From a virus: a stretch of DNA of 64,000 nucleotides. The DNA is taken from IMG/VR virus record IMGVR_UViG_3300032296_003307, positions 1 through 64,000 of that record; one strand, 5' to 3'. Positions 59,019-64,000 of this stretch are shown here, in pieces. How positions within the stretch are numbered: the stretch's first letter is position 1; every line of letters starts with the position of its first letter. The translations under genes and the position numbers were made by a program. The notes below the pieces were generated by a model. It made no database searches, was not told where the DNA came from, and was given only the letters and a program-made list of their open reading frames with translations.

Positions 59019-61916
59019 ATGGGAAATATTATAGGTGAAGGTTTTGCTCCTGAAATTATTAAACAGATTAATGTAAGACAAACAATATATGGTTCTGTAA
59101 ATAGAGATAATGAACAATTATCATATCTAGAAGCAAGAACAGGATGGTGTACTTTAGTTTCTTCAGTTGATGTTAAATCTGTTTTTAGAAACCTCCCATC
59201 TTATGGAGATTCTTTAGCTACAGAATTTGTTTTATGGGGAGGTGTAACAAATGAAAGAAATCGTTATGGACAATCTAGTTTTCAACGTTTTGGAGTTTGG
59301 GATGGACAAGATTATATTGATGTAGGAGACAACCGTACTTCCCTTGACCAGGCTTATAATTATTATGCTTATGGTGTTGGAGGAACAGAATTTGGTTTAA
59401 AACCAATGCCAGGAATAAAATCAGCCTCTATTAAAACAGAAACAAGAGGATCATTAAAAACAGCAACTATTCAAATCCAAGCCAACAATAGAGCTCAATT
59501 TGATATTATTGATGCTTTATATTTACGTTTAGGATATACTATGTTATTAGAATGGGGACATTCCTCTTATTATGATAATGATGGTAATTACATACAAGAT
59601 AATCCTTATTCTTTTTCAGATATTTTTCTAACAAGAAAAAATGGTAATCAAATTTTATCATTAAGTGAGCTTCAAACAGATATAAATTATATTCGCGAAG
59701 CCTCAGCTGGTAATTATGATGCTGTAATAGGAAAAGTAGTAAATTTTAATTGGACTTACACTAAAGAAGGTACTTATGATATAACATTAACTTTAAGAAG
59801 TGTAGGAGATGTTATTGAATCTCTAAAAGCAAATTTACTTCTACCGGGTGGATCTTTAAATACCCCAGAAGACAAAGTAACTCCTGAAGATCCTGAAAAC
59901 CCAACATCAAACGATCTTATTGAAGCTTTTGCTAATACAAATGAAATAACAAAATTCTTTTTTACAATCCAACAAACTTTAAAAAATGAACCAGTAGCCA
60001 CAAACGGAATGGCTGTTGCAAAAACAGATGATATAGTAGATGCTGTTAAACAAAATTATAATGGTCATGGGTATGAATATTATATAAGATTTGGTTATTT
60101 TTTAGATTTTCTAGCAACCAAAATTATTCCCTATATAGACAATAATACAGCAGACAGATTAATTTATATAGATACTGATGTTGAATCTAATATTATCTAT
60201 ATGGTAAATAGACAAATAAGCGCTGATCCTAGAATATGCTTATTTAATACAGGATTTAGAGGTACACAAGGTTCAACTTTGTCTTTTCTTCCGGATGCTG
60301 AACCTTTTGAAATAGAAAAAAATGGTAACACTTATGGAAAAATAATGAATGCTTATTTTAACATGACGTGGATTATTACTAGTATGGAAGAACTAAAAGA
60401 TGATAAAGGAAAAGTTAGTTTATATGATTTAATAGATGCTTTATGTAAAGGATGGAATCAGTCAACAGGTAACTATAATTCACTAGAACCAATAATAGAT
60501 TCTGAAACTAATACTATTAAAATTATAGACGAAAGTCCTTTACCTGATAAAGATACTTTTTTAACAGAAAATAAATTACCAACCCAACTAGCTTCTTTTG
60601 ATGTTTATGGTTATTATTTAGGTAATGGTAAAGATGGTTATGAGAATAACCAATATCATGCTGGTTTTATTAAAGATTTAAGTTTTAACACTACTGTTCC
60701 TCCTAACTTAGCAACAATGATTACTGTTGGAGCAACATCTCAAGGTTATATTGTAGGACAAGATGCTACTGCTTTATCCCAAATGAATGCTGGATTAATA
60801 GATAGATGGAAACCAACAATAAATCAACCAGCTCCTTCAGGATCAGCTTCTACTTCTTCTTTACAACAAGATTATGCTGGTCCATTGGAAGCCTTTAATA
60901 AATATCTTGCTAATATATCCTCAGTTAATGGGGGGTTACCGGGATGGGATGAAGAAATTATTGATACTTTTGTTTCCAATCAGACTCAATTTCTTGAATA
61001 TGATCAAGCAAAACAAACTCAAGCACGAACAGGTTCAGCTTCCCCATCAAACGGATTTTTACCTTTTGATTTATCCTTAACTATGGATGGACTTTCAGGA
61101 ATGAAAATATATCAACAGTTTACCATTGATTCTGATTTTTTACCTTTAAATTATCCTAGATCCTTAAACTTTTTAATAAAAGGTATAACTCATGATATTA
61201 CCTCAAACCAATGGAATACAACCATAGAATCTATAGCTGTATCTAAAAATCCTAGTGGTACTGTAAAAAGTAGAAATATACAAATAAGTTCTACAACAGC
61301 TAATATTCCTGTTGCTACTCCTCCTAATTTCTCTGCTGTTGATACTGCAACGGATTTAAGAACAGCAATAGTAGAAACAGCTTTAGCATATGCTAGAGTT
61401 CAACCTGGTTTATATCCAATTGGAGGAGGTCGATTTAATGAAGCTTCATTTACAAGTGATATGCAGTCTGTAGGATATTCTGGTCAAGCTTGGTGTAATT
61501 TATTTACTAAATTAGTGTGGAAAAAAGCATATGAAGCTGTTGGAAAAAATAATGCCAACATAAAAAATATAGCATCTTCCCAATTTGGTAACTTTAGTGT
61601 AGTTTCAGGACCTATAACTTCTTATGTTCCTACTACTTTCGCTAATATGTTTGCAAAAGGAAAAGCAGCAAACTGGCAAGGAAAAAATGGTTTAATTAAA
61701 TTAGTACCTGGAGATATGGTAATATATGATGTAATAGGAACAACAGGACACCAAGAAAGAGATCACATAGGAATAGTAGTAGCTGTAAATTATACTAATG
61801 GAACCTTTACTTCAGTAGATGGAAATTTCTCAAATAAAGTAACCCAATATACTCAACCTATGGATGGAGTAGCTAATGGACAAAGATTATATGCTGTTGT
61901 TAAACCTATAGAATAA
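59019..61916 (+). CDS. Baseplate hub with C-terminal CHAP-type lysin
   Basis: A 965-residue protein. The N-terminal half has hub-type features (IKTETRGSLKTATIQIQANNRAQFDIIDALYLRLGYTMLLEWGH). Residues from about 780 form a CHAP/NlpC-like peptidoglycan hydrolase: GQAWCNLFTKLVWKKAY with Cys near 824, then PGDMVIYDV and RDHIGIVVAV with His near 914. In T4, hub gp27 and lysozyme gp5 are separate; here they seem fused and the enzyme is of another class. It digests cell wall during infection. Confidence 0.72.
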   Translation: MGNIIGEGFAPEIIKQINVRQTIYGSVNRDNEQLSYLEARTGWCTLVSSVDVKSVFRNLPSYGDSLATEFVLWGGVTNERNRYGQSSFQRFGVWDGQDYIDVGDNRTSLDQAYNYYAYGVGGTEFGLKPMPGIKSASIKTETRGSLKTATIQIQANNRAQFDIIDALYLRLGYTMLLEWGHSSYYDNDGNYIQDNPYSFSDIFLTRKNGNQILSLSELQTDINYIREASAGNYDAVIGKVVNFNWTYTKEGTYDITLTLRSVGDVIESLKANLLLPGGSLNTPEDKVTPEDPENPTSNDLIEAFANTNEITKFFFTIQQTLKNEPVATNGMAVAKTDDIVDAVKQNYNGHGYEYYIRFGYFLDFLATKIIPYIDNNTADRLIYIDTDVESNIIYMVNRQISADPRICLFNTGFRGTQGSTLSFLPDAEPFEIEKNGNTYGKIMNAYFNMTWIITSMEELKDDKGKVSLYDLIDALCKGWNQSTGNYNSLEPIIDSETNTIKIIDESPLPDKDTFLTENKLPTQLASFDVYGYYLGNGKDGYENNQYHAGFIKDLSFNTTVPPNLATMITVGATSQGYIVGQDATALSQMNAGLIDRWKPTINQPAPSGSASTSSLQQDYAGPLEAFNKYLANISSVNGGLPGWDEEIIDTFVSNQTQFLEYDQAKQTQARTGSASPSNGFLPFDLSLTMDGLSGMKIYQQFTIDSDFLPLNYPRSLNFLIKGITHDITSNQWNTTIESIAVSKNPSGTVKSRNIQISSTTANIPVATPPNFSAVDTATDLRTAIVETALAYARVQPGLYPIGGGRFNEASFTSDMQSVGYSGQAWCNLFTKLVWKKAYEAVGKNNANIKNIASSQFGNFSVVSGPITSYVPTTFANMFAKGKAANWQGKNGLIKLVPGDMVIYDVIGTTGHQERDHIGIVVAVNYTNGTFTSVDGNFSNKVTQYTQPMDGVANGQRLYAVVKPIE

Positions 61917-61928
61917 TTATTATAGATA

Positions 61929-62573
61929 ATGCCTTACTATCCTAAATCTCAAGTAAAAACTAATTTATATACTAATGGGACAAGTCCTACTTTATATAAA
62001 ATAGAAGACCAAACAATTTATTCAGGTTATTATCATCAATTAAGCAATGGTAAATATTTCTCAGGTAAAACACCACAAGATACTCCTAGTTTTGAATTAA
62101 CTACATTTACAAGAACTTCTTTTCCTTCTCCTATTACTCTAAATTCAGTACCTGTATATCCTGTTTTAACACCTGAGGGAACAGAAATATATGTTTCTTA
62201 TCCTAATGATTTTAGTAGTCAAGAATACCCTAAATTTGAAGAGGTAACTCTTAATTCTCCCTCTTATAACCCAAATTATCCATCCCCTCAAGATTACCAA
62301 ATAGGGGAATTTAGAAGATATTTCTGTAAAAAAACCAATGAAATAAAATATATAGAAATAGATAAAAATTATTTTGATTCATTAGTAGCCAAATCCACAA
62401 ATGTGCTTTGGTCATTATATTTACCTTTTTATTTAGATTGGCAATTAACAGGAAACGAAGAACAAGTAGCTAGAGTCAATAAAAACAATGCTGAATTAAC
62501 AGCCCAAAGATTAAAATTACCTGGTTTACTAGAATATCTAAGATTCGATTTTACAAAATATTATAAACCTTAA
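61929..62573 (+). CDS. Baseplate-region protein of unknown function
   Basis: A 214-residue Tyr/Pro/Thr-rich protein (YKIEDQTIYSGYYHQLSNGKYFSGKTPQ, RRYFCKKTNEIKYIEIDKNYFDSLVAKST, then a helical end with LPFYLDWQLTG). Close to the hub gene and last of the tail run. No family is recognised. Confidence 0.5.
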   Translation: MPYYPKSQVKTNLYTNGTSPTLYKIEDQTIYSGYYHQLSNGKYFSGKTPQDTPSFELTTFTRTSFPSPITLNSVPVYPVLTPEGTEIYVSYPNDFSSQEYPKFEEVTLNSPSYNPNYPSPQDYQIGEFRRYFCKKTNEIKYIEIDKNYFDSLVAKSTNVLWSLYLPFYLDWQLTGNEEQVARVNKNNAELTAQRLKLPGLLEYLRFDFTKYYKP

Positions 62574-62574
62574 T

Positions 62575-62605
62575 TTGGCAACTTAAAACCTTGATGGTAC
62601 ATTCA
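62575..62605 (+). promoter_or_regulatory. Putative TTG-N20-TAnATT promoter for polymerase-like gene
   Basis: TTG at 62575-62577, 20 nt, then TACATTCA at 62598-62605, just upstream of the ATG at 62620. Same spacing as the sites at 2861 and 23217. Confidence 0.38.
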
Positions 62606-62619
62606 TCTCAATCAAGGTT
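62587..62619 (+). promoter_or_regulatory. Hairpin abutting the start codon
   Basis: Perfect 9-bp inverted repeat AACCTTGAT (62587-62595) and ATCAAGGTT (62611-62619) with a 15-nt loop. The ATG begins at the very next base. It could end tail transcripts weakly (TATGTTTTGG follows) or control translation of the polymerase-like gene. Confidence 0.6.
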
Positions 62620-63930
62620 ATGTTTTGGTTAATTGAAAAAGAAGAGCATTTAGATTATTTAAGGCAAAGGCCAATCCAAGAAGCATTTGTTGAAATAATC
62701 CCATATCACGACAACATACACCCTGCTTTAAACGATGTGTCTCTAGTGTATATTAGACCGTTTAATGACACGAAAGGTTATATGCTATGCGTTGACCATA
62801 GTGAAACTGACTCGCTTAATAAAACGGTTATAAACGGTATACTACAAAATATAGATAAGGTGTGGGTACAAGATAAAAAACAAGCATTATATTATTTTCC
62901 AATAAAATGTTTGCATGACCTATCCCAATTCTCTCCTCCGTATATACAAAACACTAAAGCACACGAACACTTTTATTTCAAAAATACGGATTATCCAAAA
63001 GTAAATAAACTTGTGCCCGTAAGCAAACACTATGAAAAATGCCAACATATTTATAATCACGTTCGTAGTGTTATACCTCAAGAGCTACCTTCATGGTTTG
63101 ATTTTTACAACAACAAGGTAGTATTGGCGTTTTTCGGAATAGAAAAGAACGGAATTAAAATAGATAAATATGAATTTGATAAACACTATGAGCTTAATCA
63201 CGAATTTTATTCAATCCAAGGCGATAGAACAATCCATCAGGATTGTTTCAGGATTTACACATGCTACAATTTGGCTACAACAACACGTAGACCAAGTAAC
63301 TCTTTTAATGGCATTAATTTTGCCGCAATAAATAAAGATAATGGCGCAAGGAGGAGCTTTAGATCGAGTCATGGTTTCATTGAGTTCGATATTAGCGCAT
63401 ACCATCCTCATCTTGTTTCTCGTATGGTTGCCTTTGATTTCCTCGATGGTGATGTCCACCAAACGTTCGCGAACCTCTATGGCACCTCGTATCAAGAGGC
63501 AAAAGAAATCACCTTCAAACAACTCTATGGTGGTGTATTTAAAGAGTACGCGCATTTGGAATTTTTTCAAAAAGTAAGTAAATTTGTAGACGATAACTGG
63601 AAAGAGTTCAATAACTCAGGCCAAGTTATTGTACCAATTTCAGGTTATTGTTTTGAAAAAGACAAGCTGGAGAATATGAATCCACAGAAACTGTTTAATT
63701 ATATGTTACAGAATGTGGAATCGGCTGTCAACACTTATATTTTAATGGATATACATAAGTTGTTGAGAGGCAAAAAAACAAAAATTGTATTATATACTTA
63801 CGATAGTTTCTTATTTGAAATGGGAGAGGGTGAGGAAGACATTGAAACAGATATACAAAACATTTTTAAAAAATATAAATTAACAACAAAAACAAAACGA
63901 GGTTACGATTATGACTTTACAGGAAAATAA
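62620..63930 (+). CDS. Short family A DNA polymerase-like protein
   Basis: A 436-residue protein. TTRRPSNSFNGINFAAI (221-237) matches the family A T.R.SS..PN.QN region. Motif A is FIEFDISAYHPHLVSRM (Asp257), motif B is KEITFKQLYGG (295-305), and motif C is LYTYDSF (Asp395). The usual HDE is YDS, so the Glu is replaced by Ser. There is no visible exonuclease domain and the protein is shorter than typical. T4 uses a family B polymerase, so this is unusual for a T4-like phage. Its polymerase status is strong by motif; activity is uncertain. Confidence 0.72.
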   Translation: MFWLIEKEEHLDYLRQRPIQEAFVEIIPYHDNIHPALNDVSLVYIRPFNDTKGYMLCVDHSETDSLNKTVINGILQNIDKVWVQDKKQALYYFPIKCLHDLSQFSPPYIQNTKAHEHFYFKNTDYPKVNKLVPVSKHYEKCQHIYNHVRSVIPQELPSWFDFYNNKVVLAFFGIEKNGIKIDKYEFDKHYELNHEFYSIQGDRTIHQDCFRIYTCYNLATTTRRPSNSFNGINFAAINKDNGARRSFRSSHGFIEFDISAYHPHLVSRMVAFDFLDGDVHQTFANLYGTSYQEAKEITFKQLYGGVFKEYAHLEFFQKVSKFVDDNWKEFNNSGQVIVPISGYCFEKDKLENMNPQKLFNYMLQNVESAVNTYILMDIHKLLRGKKTKIVLYTYDSFLFEMGEGEEDIETDIQNIFKKYKLTTKTKRGYDYDFTGK

Positions 63931-64000
63931 ACATATGTATATGGGATACGATTTTGAACCCATAACTACGAGAGACGTGAATAATAAACTGTTTTGTACA
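63911..64000 (+). CDS. Start of a gene cut by the window edge
   Basis: An open frame begins at ATG 63911 within the end of the polymerase-like gene and runs to the window end (30 codons, no stop), passing GYDFEPITTRDVNNK. An alternative start is ATG 63935. Too short to name a product. Confidence 0.45.
   Translation, partial: MTLQENKHMYMGYDFEPITTRDVNNKLFCT

Noticed and set aside
63211-63570. 119-codon open frame on the - strand and a 78-codon + frame at 63341
   Set aside because: Both overlap the polymerase motif region, which is clearly coding in its own frame.

Overview
The window is a gene-dense, AT-rich stretch of a large T4-like contractile-tailed phage genome (myovirus). Every convincing gene reads on the + strand, and most neighbours are separated by a few bases or overlap as ATGA or TAATG. 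The T4-type head and tail set is recognisable by protein motifs and order: terminase large subunit, portal, prohead protease, scaffold, major capsid, neck proteins, sheath, tube, tail chaperone, tape measure and baseplate hub. The host is probably a member of the Bacteroidota. Starts lack AGGAGG-type ribosome sites, three non-structural genes have TTG-N20-TAnATT promoter-like sequences, and a 56-residue gene at 14905 looks like the Bacteroidota histone H1-like (Hc1) protein. No tRNA or CRISPR array was seen.

Layout. 1-2416: the end of one structural protein and two paralogous structural proteins. 2418-4595: a GIY-YIG nuclease, a DnaG-type primase and a RecB/Cas4-like nuclease. 4630-24506: an accessory block of about 27 genes. 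24513-34976: membrane-anchored protein, terminase, portal, three head proteins, an internal-protein-like gene, prohead protease, scaffold and major capsid protein. 35089-37449: amidinotransferase-like enzyme, phosphatidylserine decarboxylase-like enzyme and PhoH ATPase. 37489-42022: neck and tail completion. 42034-50371: a fibre/adhesin block with long Ser/Thr repeats and three tandem LamG-like paralogues. 50430-62573: sheath, tube, chaperone with a probable frameshift, tape measure and baseplate/hub with a CHAP-type lysin. 62620-63930: a short family A DNA polymerase-like protein, followed by a gene cut by the window edge.

The most unusual feature is the accessory block. At least 18 of its proteins, and two more in the head cluster, start with a short amphipathic leader ending in a Leu/Ile-x-Glu site. 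In six of them the Glu is residue 10. This matches the capsid-targeting leader of T4 internal head proteins, which T4 prohead protease removes. The same window encodes a gp21-like protease. I infer that these proteins are packed in the prohead, trimmed and delivered with the DNA. The predicted cargo includes two ADP-ribosyltransferase-like proteins, a P-loop kinase, a nucleotidase, basic DNA-binding-like proteins, a protein with hydrophobic segments and a 1337-residue multidomain protein whose domains are separated by repeated [LIV]-Asn-Glu sites, like a polyprotein. Genes in the same block that look like in-cell enzymes or mobile elements (FAD oxidoreductase, NadR-like kinase, homing endonuclease) lack the leader.

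Expression appears to use two signals. A TATTTATA box, usually AATATTTATAACAAA, lies 3-31 nt upstream of about 20 mostly structural starts. A TTG-N20-TAnATT element precedes three non-structural genes. Good intrinsic terminators follow the GIY-YIG gene, the small CTS gene at 20820, the prohead protease, the major capsid gene and the tail tube gene.
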